In this document: in pieces, positions 36,556-46,698 of the stretch | Layout: the number at the start of each line of letters is the position of its first letter | Numbering within the stretch: position 1 is the first letter of the stretch | From: CALDTK01 sp965213735 | GTDB lineage: Bacteria > Bacteroidota > Bacteroidia > Chitinophagales > Saprospiraceae | NCBI GenBank assembly: GCA_965213735.1 | Contig: CBDCAB010000005.1 | Location: forward strand, 1,240,001 to 1,304,000 | Reading direction: 5' to 3' | DNA length: 64,000 bases | The notes under the pieces: model-generated | The model's input: only the letters and a program-made list of their open reading frames with translations | Databases searched by the model: none | Told to the model about the DNA's origin: nothing | Translations under genes and position numbers: made by a program

Positions 36556-38084
36556 AAGCTACCTTAACACTCGTCCTTCTCGCATTCTTGAGTAGTGTAC
36601 TGACCACCTCTGGAATCGCTCAACGAAAGAGCAACGCAGATCGCGCTCTAAAGAATGTGAAGCAGTCTGGCGATGGGCCGATTACTCAGGGCGACGAGGT
36701 AGTTGGCTACTTCTTTTTATTCTCCTATGGAAAGGCAAAAAAAGGGGATTCGGAGTATCGGCTACGCTTATTCAACGCAGAGTTTCAGCCTACGCACGAC
36801 CACACCATTAAATTGCCTGATGGGGCTAAGTCAGTCGATGTGAAGTTTAACGGCGAAGCGATTTGTTTACTCGCTACGCAAGCCTATGGCGATGAATTTT
36901 ACCTTTTTACCTTCAGTATTGATGGCCTGCAACTTGGGAGTAGGGCTATAGAGATCAATAAAATAGAACGTGACATGCTTGGCATGCTGCAGGTGAATCA
37001 ACCTCATGGTGCCGAGACCATCCTTCGGGCCGTTCCTGGGAAAGGCTTTGCAGTGTTCGGTCGGACGGCATCCAAGAAGGAGCCATCTCATAGGATACGC
37101 CTTTTCGATAATAAGCTTTCTCCTGTATGGAGCTACTCAAAACCGCTTGAAAACTCGAAGAACCAGAGCGTGTACTCGCTGCTCGCTACAGAGAATCTCC
37201 TACTCAACGCTGTATTCATCAAGGCGAAAAAGCGTAAGCCGCGCTATATCGTCGAGGCAATCAACGTAGCAGACGGTTCGCTTGCTTTCCACTACGAAGT
37301 AGACGACGGCGAGACGAGTATGCGTCCCGAATTTGCACTGGACATTTCATCCGGCAACGAGTTCGTGATTGCTGGCCCCGCGGCCAAGTCCGGTGTCCAC
37401 CCATTCTCGAAGGAGGGTATTGGGATAACCTTTCTGCAAATATCGGAGAAAGGCGAGCTGCTCGAGCGTACGAGCACCTCCTACGAGACTATTGCCAAGA
37501 AGATGGGCAAACAGGCTGAGATCCATGTCAATGAGGGAGGAGAATTGATGATCCATCGAATCGTTGCTGGACCTGACGGCGGATATACTGCTATTATCGA
37601 ACCCTACGTAATTGGAGATGTCAACTTTCGCAAAATAATAAAACCAACGAAGTGGTGGAAGCAATCGGCTACTGATCTTGGAACCCTCGAGGATTTGTTA
37701 CTCGTCTCGTTCGATGATCAATACTCACATAGTACAACGAAGAGAATCAAAGTCAACCGCTTAACAGGCGAAGTTGATCCTAAGCCCTTCCCTTATCGGC
37801 CTACGACCGGCATAAAGTTCTACTGGAATGCTGTCAAATTTACGCAATACTTACCCGAAGAAAAAGCGTACGTGGTCGGCCTACGCCGCCACCGCAACGC
37901 GGATGATAAAATTGGAGAATATGTCGTAGTAAGTGACTTTGGAGATGGCCCGATCGAAAAAGTCATTCCGCGTCGCGAAGATGCAGAGACTGTAGACTTC
38001 GTCGTTGGCAAGCCAGGCTACCTTCTCGTGCTCGAAAGCCTCACTGACGGGTCCGTTAATACGCGTTTAGAGCCTGTCGACTAG
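36552..38084 (+). CDS. Hypothetical secreted protein, partner of the M48 protease
   Basis: 510 residues with a signal peptide ending SGIAQ. The body is beta-rich, with propeller-like strands (YRLRLFNAEFQPTHDHTI, KGFAVFGRTASKKEP, NEFVIAGPAAKSG), but I cannot assign a family. There is no T9SS tail. It overlaps the protease gene by 4 bases and is probably co-translated with it, so a periplasmic partner or substrate-binding role is a reasonable guess only. Confidence 0.78.
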   Translation: MKATLTLVLLAFLSSVLTTSGIAQRKSNADRALKNVKQSGDGPITQGDEVVGYFFLFSYGKAKKGDSEYRLRLFNAEFQPTHDHTIKLPDGAKSVDVKFNGEAICLLATQAYGDEFYLFTFSIDGLQLGSRAIEINKIERDMLGMLQVNQPHGAETILRAVPGKGFAVFGRTASKKEPSHRIRLFDNKLSPVWSYSKPLENSKNQSVYSLLATENLLLNAVFIKAKKRKPRYIVEAINVADGSLAFHYEVDDGETSMRPEFALDISSGNEFVIAGPAAKSGVHPFSKEGIGITFLQISEKGELLERTSTSYETIAKKMGKQAEIHVNEGGELMIHRIVAGPDGGYTAIIEPYVIGDVNFRKIIKPTKWWKQSATDLGTLEDLLLVSFDDQYSHSTTKRIKVNRLTGEVDPKPFPYRPTTGIKFYWNAVKFTQYLPEEKAYVVGLRRHRNADDKIGEYVVVSDFGDGPIEKVIPRREDAETVDFVVGKPGYLLVLESLTDGSVNTRLEPVD

Positions 38085-38143
38085 TCAAGCAATCTGCCTA
38101 CACACTCAACATACGGGTGGGGAGTATATGCGAAGAGTGGAGC

Positions 38144-38576
38144 GGCCCCTTAATAGATCGGATATGTTTCTAGTTGCTAATTTGTACCTCCATGAGCGAC
38201 AAACGTGCTAGGCGCACCTTGACCACCGAGCTAAAACTGGCGATTTTTGCTGAGGCTGCCGACGATCGCAACGCTGCACCGCTCGATCAAGATGCCTTAG
38301 ACCCTGCTCCCCACTTTACCTGGAAGCGCAAATTGGCTAAGGACTTAGGGGAAGGTCCGCAGCATGGCCATACCATGGCATAACTGCGTGGTTTTGGTCA
38401 GCAGAATCTTGATGCGCAGGCCAGTCGTTGCTACAAAAAGTGATGATGGGCTCGTCAATCACCATGTGCCATCGATATGAAACTCACCGTAGGGTATTCG
38501 TTGCTGAGGCAAACCTTGGCTGACAGCAACCCAATTCTCAAACACGACTAGACGATTGTCCGATATTTAAGGGGCC
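38144..38576 (+). mobile_element. 0.43-kb non-autonomous element, copy 1
   Basis: 433 bases with imperfect inverted ends (GGCCCCTTAATAGATCGGATA and a related right end running to GGGGCC). Inside is a 60-codon frame (MSDKRARRTLTTELKLAIFA...) resembling the HTH part of IS3-type OrfA, but no catalytic gene. It shares about 90 identical bases with copy 2. Confidence 0.65.
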
Positions 38577-38646
38577 AAACCAGAGTAACCAAACGAAAGG
38601 AGATTGCGCAGTCCACCACCTGTATTGTAATTGCGCACTCACACAC

Positions 38647-40257
38647 TCATGTAGCTTGTATTTGTCTGAGCATTCTACGGACCAAGATTATGATGACTGC
38701 TACGATTGCAACGACCTCGACTGATACCCGTATCATATACATATTTGGGGACCTTAAGGGCACGTCTCCAGACACGATGTCAAGGCCTTGACCAGTTCGT
38801 TGCGTAATTTGAGCCGAGGCTGAGTAGACAGAAGGGACAACGATCTCGGTAACACCACCATTTGATGATCGCACGATGGGCGACCCTGTCGTATAGGAAG
38901 CAGCTTTAGCGGCAAACGCGAATAGCTTAGCGAGAATTGTCTCGTCATACCAACACTCATTAAGAATCGAAATAACGTATCGACCAGTGACGCGGGACGC
39001 GAGCACTCCACCCAGCGCCAAGCTCTCAAAGCAGATCGTAGTTTGATAATCGCCTGTCTTGCTTATGTATTGGTCGCGCAGTGGCACCCACCGAGCATCC
39101 ACGGCTCCTGAGTTTGTGCGAAGCGATTCGATCACCAGATTGATTATAGGGAAGACGTCTGGCAGAGTCTCCTCGTACGGGACGTAGCGTTGCTTTGCTG
39201 CAGAAATCGTGTGAGCCTCCCTATCTATAGTCAGCGCAACGCTATGTAGTAAGTATAGACGCCCGTCGTCACTTATATTATAATTTGCTCGCTCGTTCTT
39301 CGTATCATACTGCGAAGGCAACGTGTAAACGACAACACCTATAACAACCGTCATAGGACTATTTAAACTATCTAGAAATTCCGTTATGTTCATCCCGAAG
39401 GAAGATATTGTATTTTCACCGACATTATACGCAGCAGTACTAAGGGGTGCCAAAATTGAGTTTTCAGGAAACACGATCATTGAGGTGTCCTTTGAAGAGA
39501 GCTTGAGTATGCATGTTTTAACTAGATTGGTAGTATAAGCAACGTTGAGTCGAGTATCCTTTCCCTCACAATCGACATTGGTCGAGACTGAATGAACTTT
39601 CATGGTCGATTCGACTTCAGGTTCCAATCTCGAGGCCACGATGCTCCCTAGCGCTTTACACACGAGCACGATAGCAACGATGCCGGCGGCAGGGAGCCAG
39701 TTTTTCGACAGAACTAATTCGCGGACTCGACTTATATAGATGCTAAACAACCCTCCGATTATATAAACGATGCAAATGACACCAGTAGCACCAATTACTG
39801 CCGCTACGTCCGCGAAGACCGATGATGCCATGGCAAATTCACTGTTTAATCCGACTGGAACGCCAAAAGTCCAAGCCTTAGAAATTGCCTCATATAACAC
39901 TGCACTAAGCGCCACGGCAGCCGCAACAGCCGTCAACGACACTACTTTAAAATACCGCAATAGCCAAATTGGTGAGGCCGACAAAGCTAGGTTGAAAGCT
40001 ATAGCGGTGCCCATTACGAGCGAATTGCTCACGGAAAGCGGCACAAGCCAACTAGCAGCCGAGAATCCATAGCATAATAAAAATAACGTTGCGATTAGCT
40101 TTTGACTATTATCTGCAGCTACAAAACGGGCGACAATTTTAATCTCCAAACACGCCCTTAGAATCGTAAGAAGTACGACCACTATCTCGTAGTCTATCAA
40201 CAACCACCTAATAATCGTCAACAGCAAAACTGACAGGACACTAAACCTCTGGGACAT
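38647..40257 (-). CDS. Apolipoprotein N-acyltransferase-like membrane protein
   Basis: 536 residues from the ATG at 40257; a GTG at 40311 would add 18 residues. An N-terminal block of about seven hydrophobic segments (1-210) is followed by a nitrilase-like domain and a final helix. The likely catalytic triad is Glu in IVFPENSI, Lys in AAKQRYVPYEE and Cys409 in TTICFESLA, the Lnt arrangement. Lnt adds the third acyl chain to lipoproteins at the inner membrane. Divergence from typical Lnt and its place between mobile elements suggest an extra or specialised copy. Confidence 0.8.
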   Translation of the reverse strand: MSQRFSVLSVLLLTIIRWLLIDYEIVVVLLTILRACLEIKIVARFVAADNSQKLIATLFLLCYGFSAASWLVPLSVSNSLVMGTAIAFNLALSASPIWLLRYFKVVSLTAVAAAVALSAVLYEAISKAWTFGVPVGLNSEFAMASSVFADVAAVIGATGVICIVYIIGGLFSIYISRVRELVLSKNWLPAAGIVAIVLVCKALGSIVASRLEPEVESTMKVHSVSTNVDCEGKDTRLNVAYTTNLVKTCILKLSSKDTSMIVFPENSILAPLSTAAYNVGENTISSFGMNITEFLDSLNSPMTVVIGVVVYTLPSQYDTKNERANYNISDDGRLYLLHSVALTIDREAHTISAAKQRYVPYEETLPDVFPIINLVIESLRTNSGAVDARWVPLRDQYISKTGDYQTTICFESLALGGVLASRVTGRYVISILNECWYDETILAKLFAFAAKAASYTTGSPIVRSSNGGVTEIVVPSVYSASAQITQRTGQGLDIVSGDVPLRSPNMYMIRVSVEVVAIVAVIIILVRRMLRQIQAT

Positions 40258-40713
40258 GGAAGCAGATTTACTCCTAGGAGGCACAAATATACTTGATAAA
40301 ACCAATTGCACTGTCTAGAATTTGAGATCGCTTGCACTTTCAGAATTGCTGGCTCAGTGCTATCCGCGGTTGACTTCTAATTGGGGTTCTGCTAAGGAGG
40401 CTGTAGGTCCATTCTATGCACTTGGGGGCGTTACGCTTAGATTTGTCCGACGCAACCGATCGAAGGCGAGTTGCAAGCCAGAGCGATTCAAGCACCCTGT
40501 TTCAGCAAGTGCTTCCCCTAACGATCTAATGCGACATATGCGTAAACTTGAGATGCGTTACCACTTGCATATCAATCCTCCGCCCCTTTTCGGAGCCGAG
40601 CATATGTACAACGAGAATACGAATAGGACGGCATAGTACCAGTATTTAGGTATAATTCGGGATGAAGCTAGATAGATATTATATCTGCCGTATAATTGTT
40701 CAAAACCTACGCA
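40258..40713. other. Intergenic 456 bases between divergent genes
   Basis: A 104-codon plus-strand frame at 40322-40636 is present but has no signal, domain or ribosome-binding site. The last 80 bases are AT-rich and probably carry the promoter of the following T9SS gene. Confidence 0.4.
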
Positions 40714-42108
40714 ATGCACAAGATATTGTTCTTCAGGATGTTGCTGCTAGCATCAGTCCTCATGCCCATCGCCGTTCTTGCAGGTGACTACGGCCCACCG
40801 CCAGTGCTCATCCTGGGCGCCGTAGAATGTGAAGCTACCCCGAGTCCACTCGCAAGTACCTACGTCATTGACGGCCCCAACGACTCCCCGACCGAGGCGG
40901 GCGCATACGTCATTAATGTGAGCGGCGGCTCCATCACAAGTATCGCGGGGGTCTCCGTCGGAGCTATACCAAGTGTAAAGATCGCCTTCCCACTCAGAGG
41001 TAGTCTTAGCGTTGCTGAAATCTGCAGATCCGGAGTCCCGCCGGGTCTTGGACCCTGCATCCCAGGCATCGAACCGTTGTGGGATAGCTTCATTCTCGGT
41101 GTGACCTGGAGTAATTGCAGCACGATAAGGGCGATCAACGTCGTGCAAGAAACTCTCTCTACGCAGAGCAACGGAAATGGCACAGTAACCATTACTGGTG
41201 GTATAGCTGGCACGGCTAACGTTGTAATCCGCAACCTTAGGAGCGTCAATGATGTCACGTTTACTTCTCCATTGTGTGGCGAAGATACAAGAGTTACAGC
41301 TAGCTTGGGCACAGGATGTGATACCCCTTTGCCCACCTCGTATATATGGACCATAGGAGGTCAGGTGATAGGAACTTCAACCGACCCTACTACCTCGCTA
41401 CCCATAAACCGCAATCGCGAAAACGAATTGACAGTTACCGCCGTGTATACAATGGAATGCAGTATCCAAACGCGACCATTCACAATCACACTCCCAATTT
41501 CTCGCGCCTTCGCCAGGGTACAAGGTCCTAGTCTGGTATGCGATGGAGAATGGGGCGACTACTACGTGCACTCAAATCCGAATGTCGACTACATTCAATG
41601 GCGTTTCTCACGAAGCGGCATCAGGATAACTCAAGGTGATCAATATACCAGCTTCATCCGAATCGAAAGCCCAGGAGGTTGGCCGGAGTCCTTCGAGATC
41701 AGCGCCGAAGTACGACAATGTGGCGAAACTTTTTGGATACGTAAGACCGTGAGGCGTTCCACTTCGCCTGGATGTTCGGGCATTGATATCCCAATCGTTA
41801 GTGGCGGTGATCGCGACGACCTACTCCAAAATCGTGATGGACAGATCAGCGGCGCCGAACTAATCAATCTCCGACTCGCTCCAAACGTAGTCGGCCGCAA
41901 TCAAATAGTTCGCATAATGCTTGCTGGAGAGCCATCAGATGCTGCAGTAGTAGACGATCTCATCTCTGTGTTCGATGCGCAAGGCAGACTTGTCGAGCGA
42001 TTACCAACGGGTTCACAAGTAATCCAAATCGATAAACGCTATGCTCCTGGACATTACTACGTCCGAGCCAACTCCAGTGGGACTTCGGCGAAGATGCTTG
42101 TCCAATAA
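40714..42108 (+). CDS. T9SS-sorted hypothetical surface protein
   Basis: 464 residues from the ATG at 40714 (a TTG six codons earlier opens the frame). The signal peptide ends IAVLAG. The middle has PKD-like or immunoglobulin-like segments with paired cysteines (LCGEDTRVTASLGTGCDTP). The last 75 residues (APNVVGRNQIVRIML to KMLVQ) have the type A sorting pattern with VFDAQGRLVERLPTG. Predicted to be displayed or secreted through T9SS. A strong terminator follows. Confidence 0.82.
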   Translation: MHKILFFRMLLLASVLMPIAVLAGDYGPPPVLILGAVECEATPSPLASTYVIDGPNDSPTEAGAYVINVSGGSITSIAGVSVGAIPSVKIAFPLRGSLSVAEICRSGVPPGLGPCIPGIEPLWDSFILGVTWSNCSTIRAINVVQETLSTQSNGNGTVTITGGIAGTANVVIRNLRSVNDVTFTSPLCGEDTRVTASLGTGCDTPLPTSYIWTIGGQVIGTSTDPTTSLPINRNRENELTVTAVYTMECSIQTRPFTITLPISRAFARVQGPSLVCDGEWGDYYVHSNPNVDYIQWRFSRSGIRITQGDQYTSFIRIESPGGWPESFEISAEVRQCGETFWIRKTVRRSTSPGCSGIDIPIVSGGDRDDLLQNRDGQISGAELINLRLAPNVVGRNQIVRIMLAGEPSDAAVVDDLISVFDAQGRLVERLPTGSQVIQIDKRYAPGHYYVRANSSGTSAKMLVQ

Positions 42109-42131
42109 CGTTTTGTCCTTACACATTTGAC

Positions 42132-42171
42132 GAAAGCGACACTGGTTCCCGCCGGTGTCGCTTTCATTTTT
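42132..42171 (+). terminator. Rho-independent terminator
   Basis: An 11-base perfect stem (GAAAGCGACAC with GTGTCGCTTTC) is followed by ATTTTTG, 23 bases after the stop of the T9SS protein gene. IS copy C inserted 20 bases beyond it. Confidence 0.9.
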
Positions 42172-42191
42172 GACAACAATTGCTACATAAT

Positions 42192-43354
42192 AGAGTTTAG
42201 TCATCAAAAATCTTGACCGCGCGCACGTGAGGGCCCTGTTTGGTTTTTTGGCCAATGTTGCTTACTTTCTCTCCACACGCTATGAACACACTAAAATCCA
42301 TTGCAGATCCTGCTCAGCTCAAGGCGCTGACTAGCTTAACTCCACCTGAATTCAATCGTCTTCTTGGTTGTTTTGAAGATGCCTTTCGGCGTAAATTCAA
42401 GATGTACCAGGTCGACGGCAAACGCCGCCGCAAGCCTCTCTCTGCACAACGACTCGCCAATCCCTCCACGAAATTACCTACTAAACAAGACCGACTGCTC
42501 TTTATCCTTTTGGCTCTTAAAACCGATGCCATTCAACAGCACTTGGCTGCTACGTTTGGGATGACTCAAACAGCAGTATCGAAGTGGTATCGCTTCTTGC
42601 TCCCTGTACTCGATAAAGCTCTCGGAGACTTAGGATGTCGACCCGCCCGAACGCTGTGTGAGCTGTCAGCTCAACTCCATCATACCAATGTTCTCGAGGC
42701 GCCAAGTGGCGCCAATAGCAACGACGAAGAAGCACCAAGTCTTGAACAGCATAATCACGCCGAACAACCTACAAACAAAGAGCTTTCACTTCATCTCGAT
42801 GTTACTGAACGTCGGATGCCACGCAACACAGATTACGAAGCGCAGAAAAAGGATTATAACGGAAAGTTTAAGCACCACGCCGTCAAAAATGCGGTAATGT
42901 GTTCACCTAGCCAGCGCATCGTATACCTAGGTCCAACGTGGCGAGGAGCAATGCACGATAAGCGTATGGCAGACGAAGAGTTGCCGACCCTGGAGAGCTT
43001 AGACGATCTAGATCTATGGCTTACACTGGATGCAGGATATACAGGCTACGAACCTGATGGAGTATGGAAGGCGGCGTGTATGCGAGCATCTCGTGGAAAT
43101 CCATTGAAGAGGTGGCAGAAAAACTATAACAAGTGGGTTTCTTCGATGCGGATCGTGGTAGAACACGCAATAGGAGGTATAAAAAGAATGGCTAAAGCAA
43201 CAAGGCTAAGAACCTCCGATATCGAGCATGCAGATCAAGTAATGCAACTGGCAGCTGGTCTACATAATTATCGAGTGGCTATGCGCCCAGAAACCTATCG
43301 CAACTCGCACGTGCGTACGCAGGCGCGTCTACACCCTTTTGGATGCTAAACTCT
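42192..43354 (+). mobile_element. IS5-like element, copy C (1163 bp)
   Basis: Same ends; the 3-base duplication is AAT at 42189-42191 and 43355-43357. Compared with copy B it has one silent change (CCC for CCT in the CRPAR region). Confidence 0.93.
42282..43349 (+). CDS. IS5-like transposase, copy C
   Basis: Intact and identical in protein sequence to copy B. Three intact, nearly identical copies within 17 kb point to recent transposition. Confidence 0.93.
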   Translation: MNTLKSIADPAQLKALTSLTPPEFNRLLGCFEDAFRRKFKMYQVDGKRRRKPLSAQRLANPSTKLPTKQDRLLFILLALKTDAIQQHLAATFGMTQTAVSKWYRFLLPVLDKALGDLGCRPARTLCELSAQLHHTNVLEAPSGANSNDEEAPSLEQHNHAEQPTNKELSLHLDVTERRMPRNTDYEAQKKDYNGKFKHHAVKNAVMCSPSQRIVYLGPTWRGAMHDKRMADEELPTLESLDDLDLWLTLDAGYTGYEPDGVWKAACMRASRGNPLKRWQKNYNKWVSSMRIVVEHAIGGIKRMAKATRLRTSDIEHADQVMQLAAGLHNYRVAMRPETYRNSHVRTQARLHPFGC

Positions 43355-43420
43355 AATAGCATTAGTATCCGTCACCATTCCTAAATCATTGCCACCCGAA
43401 TCTTGTTTGCGTACTGTAGC

Positions 43421-43852
43421 GGCCCCTGATAGATCGGACTTGATTCTAGTTGCTAATTTGCATCTACATGAGCGACAAAAGCGCTAAGCCCACCTTCACC
43501 ACCATGCAAATGCTGGCGATTCTCGCTAAGGCTGCCGAGGATGGCGACGCTGCAACGCTCGATAAGCATGCCTTAGACCCAGCTTCCCATTTTAGCCAGA
43601 AGCGAAATTTGGCTGAGTCTGGAGAGGAAGCTCCGCAGCATGGCCATACCATGGCATAACTGCGTGGTTTTGGTCAGCAGAATCTTGATGCGCAGGCCAG
43701 TCGTTGCTACAAAAAGTGATGATGGGGTTGCGATTCACCAAAGACCATCGGTAGAAAAGTCACCTTTAGGTGGTTGTTTCTGGAACAAGTGTAGGCCGTC
43801 AGCAACCTAATTCTCAGATAAGTCGAGATGACTATTCGATAATATTGGGGCC
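43421..43852 (+). mobile_element. 0.43-kb non-autonomous element, copy 2
   Basis: 432 bases, starting GGCCCCTGATAGATCGGACT and ending at GGGGCC. It contains the same short HTH-like frame as copy 1 (MSDKSAKPTFTTMQMLAIL...) with many substitutions, and an identical 90-base block. It lies between two insertion sequences. Confidence 0.65.
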
Positions 43853-43909
43853 AACTATCCTTGCCAAAGCATGCACAACTATACAAAACTTTGAATCCGA
43901 AACTTCTTA

Positions 43910-44870
43910 GAGCCTATTTATAGTTATACCTATAACTATGTATTATACGTAACTGGCTGAACAACAGCAACCGAGAGGGTGGTGTAAGAGGTATGAGACT
44001 ACTTCATCACACCAAAGCCCTCACCGGAAGCCGCCGCAAGTTAATCCGCCGATACCTCAATTTCCTCATCCCGCAGCGCCGTCGCAAATACGATCTGCTT
44101 GACATCTTAGAGGCAATTCTCTTCATCCTTCGCACTGGATCGCAGTGGGACGTCCTTGATGACCATCCTCGCTTCCCGCCCAAGGCGGTTACCTACTACT
44201 ACTTCTCAACATGGTCTAAGGAGTACATCTTCGACAAGCTTAACGCCATGCTAGTCAAGCGGTTACGGGCTGCCCGCCGCGGGCGAAACCGTAGTCATAA
44301 AAATGAGCGCCACCCCGCTCGTCGCCGTCGAAACCGCCAACCGACAGCATGCGTAGTGGACTCTCAGTCCATCAAAAGTTTGGTATGGGGGCGTCGCGAG
44401 TCGCACGGATTCGATGGTAATAAGCGCATCAATGGTGTGAAGTACCACGCTGCTGTTGATACGAATGGGCGGGTACTTGCATGTGTGACATCAGGTGCCA
44501 ATAAACAGGACTCCAAAGCATTTGCAGACTTGCTCGACGCGGTGCGCCGAGCGGGCTTCACCAAGATCAAAGTTGTGTATGCCGATGCTGGCTACCAAGG
44601 ATGTGAAGGTATCGCTCGTGGTCGTGGGGCCCGGCTGTCAATAATCAAACGGACCGAGTATGCAGAGGCTAAGCGGCTGAATGTCAAGGTTAAAGGAGAA
44701 AAATTTGTGGTGTTGCCGAAGCGGTGGGTTGTAGAGCGGACGTTCTCGCACAGGCGGTGGGCAAGAAGGACGTGCATCAGTCATGACCGACTAGATTGTG
44801 TGGTGGAGGCCTGGTTTCTACTAGCCTCGATCCACCAAATATTAAGACTTTCCTAAATTTAAATAGGCTC
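43910..44870 (+). mobile_element. IS5-family element (961 bp)
   Basis: Ends GAGCCTATTTA and its exact complement, with the 3-base duplication TTA at 43907-43909 and 44871-44873. A TNA duplication fits the IS1031-like group of IS5. Confidence 0.92.
43993..44856 (+). CDS. IS5-family transposase (IS1031-like)
   Basis: 287 residues, unrelated at the detail level to the 1163-bp element. An N-terminal DUF4096-type part (ILFILRTGSQWDVLDDHPRFPP) precedes the DDE domain: Asp in CVVDSQSIKS, Asp in YADAGYQGC and Glu in WVVERTFSHRRW. The frame is intact. Confidence 0.93.
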   Translation: MRLLHHTKALTGSRRKLIRRYLNFLIPQRRRKYDLLDILEAILFILRTGSQWDVLDDHPRFPPKAVTYYYFSTWSKEYIFDKLNAMLVKRLRAARRGRNRSHKNERHPARRRRNRQPTACVVDSQSIKSLVWGRRESHGFDGNKRINGVKYHAAVDTNGRVLACVTSGANKQDSKAFADLLDAVRRAGFTKIKVVYADAGYQGCEGIARGRGARLSIIKRTEYAEAKRLNVKVKGEKFVVLPKRWVVERTFSHRRWARRTCISHDRLDCVVEAWFLLASIHQILRLS

Positions 44871-45012
44871 TTAATACCAATCCGACTTGTGCAGCAACAC
44901 AGTTCCTCTATTACTTCTCAAATTTTAAGTCAATTTCGCTTTTTGGAGCGAAACAAAAAAGAAAGTGGAGGTTTGGAGACCTGTTAAAAGCGAAATCTTT
45001 GCATAGCTATTG

Positions 45013-46524
45013 CTACTGTCGAGCTATTAAATGAAGCTTACAGTCTTCAGCTAACATCTCAGCAGCAAACTTTGCAGTAAACTCAAAGTTGTACAATGCG
45101 AGACCACTATTGTCTTGCAAGCCTTTGAAGTAGGTGTATCGGTTTGACGGCATCTTGCCGACCGTGCAATCGGCGTCACCCACAATGTACGGGTTGTCTC
45201 CTAATTCGGCATATTCTCCTATAGGTCGATAGTACCAGAAAGATTTTGGCTTGTTGGGTTTTCCACCCAGTGGACGGAGGAATATATCACATATTCCTAG
45301 CTGCTCGCAGATGTTATATGCCGAAGCTACTAGTGCTTTGCTGGTATTATCAGTTGGCTTTAGATTAAACGTTAAAGCTGAATGATTTTTGCCCGCAAAT
45401 ACAATATTTGGCTCAGTTATACTAGCAGGCGTGCGTAAGCTGTAGTCCTCTGGACGTAATTCTAACGCTGATATTGAAATACCTGGTAAATTATCGATGA
45501 CAGTTAAACTAAAGTCTGATACTTCGGAATATTTGCATTTGGCTACATAGGATGGCTTGTCTTTTATACTAATTTTGTCTAGCATCGTGGAAGATAGGAA
45601 AAAATCTCGTCCATTCAATTCGTTTTTGCTATAAAACTTAGAATAATTTGAGGCCATCGATATTTTCTTCTTAAATCTTGTGGAGCCTTCCACACTTTGC
45701 TCCCTACTGGAATAGTACCCGACCAGGACAGGAAACCGGTGTCCATTGGCCTCGTCATAGACATATCCAAACAGGTGTTCGGTGGGAGGGAGCGTGGACG
45801 AAGTCGTAATTTCTTTCGGCGGTCCGCCTGAATAAGTTGAATTTGTATTAAGTTCAGTGTCTGCCGTACCATAAGCGACCGCTTCTGCAATTGCTTCTTG
45901 CATTGCAGCGTGCACGAAGCCAAGGTGCTTACTTTTATTTGCGTCAAAAACCCTAGTAGCTTCCCATACATATTTATCTTCGGTAGGACTACCAGGTTGT
46001 GCACTCTGTAGTGAAGCTGGACTGGGTACGATGCTACCATAAACTTCTATGACATCACCACGCGCTGTAGTAACATACGCTGGGCTTAAGCCTACCTCTT
46101 TACCTTTACTAACTGTATAGATCTGACGCAATTTCTCGTAGCGCAACGTTGTAGCAAACGTAGCGTGAACAATTTCTCGCAAGGTGATATGAATAATTGA
46201 GGGGGCAGGTACAATCGTATAGCTTCTCTCGATTTTTCTAACCCCAGGTCCTCGTGTAACATTGTAAGCAAGGTAGTAGTAGCGCGCGTTTGGAGTTGTT
46301 ATTTCAGAAGCCGCTGCGGTAGCTGGCTTGATTACAATTTCCTGCGCGCGGTCGGGCATGTTCTCCCTCAGAAGCCGCTGAACTTCTGCAATAGTTTCTG
46401 TTTCTGGCTCTTGATAAATTTTGTCGCTGTTCGGATAGTCGAGAAACACTATGTGCTGGGCCGTCAAAGAGAGGGTGTAGGACACGAGAAGAAACGTCAG
46501 TAGACGTGTAAGTGGGCTAATCAT
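45013..46524 (-). CDS. Hypothetical secreted protein
   Basis: 503 residues from the ATG at 46524, which gives a clean signal peptide (ISPLTRLLTFLLVSYTLSLT); nine more codons are open upstream. No recognised domain and no sorting tail. It has a long stretch rich in Thr/Ser and beta strands. It is AT-richer than the core genes and stands alone between an IS and a Uma2 gene. Function unknown. Confidence 0.7.
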   Translation of the reverse strand: MISPLTRLLTFLLVSYTLSLTAQHIVFLDYPNSDKIYQEPETETIAEVQRLLRENMPDRAQEIVIKPATAAASEITTPNARYYYLAYNVTRGPGVRKIERSYTIVPAPSIIHITLREIVHATFATTLRYEKLRQIYTVSKGKEVGLSPAYVTTARGDVIEVYGSIVPSPASLQSAQPGSPTEDKYVWEATRVFDANKSKHLGFVHAAMQEAIAEAVAYGTADTELNTNSTYSGGPPKEITTSSTLPPTEHLFGYVYDEANGHRFPVLVGYYSSREQSVEGSTRFKKKISMASNYSKFYSKNELNGRDFFLSSTMLDKISIKDKPSYVAKCKYSEVSDFSLTVIDNLPGISISALELRPEDYSLRTPASITEPNIVFAGKNHSALTFNLKPTDNTSKALVASAYNICEQLGICDIFLRPLGGKPNKPKSFWYYRPIGEYAELGDNPYIVGDADCTVGKMPSNRYTYFKGLQDNSGLALYNFEFTAKFAAEMLAEDCKLHLIARQ

Positions 46525-46698
46525 GGTGCATAGGTACGGCAGTTCAAGCATAAATTGAGCATAGGGAATTTAGCATGGGCTCTAGATCAATATTAACTTT
46601 GATTCATGTGCCTTTACAGATTTTTCCACAAAAGCCTAAGGGCCAAGTAATTTGTCGTCCCAACGCATATCCGCTAAAACGCCTCATATCTTGCACGC

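Noticed and set aside
40322..40636. 104-codon plus-strand frame upstream of the T9SS protein
   Set aside because: Arg/Pro-rich random-looking composition, no ribosome-binding site, no domain; probably chance.
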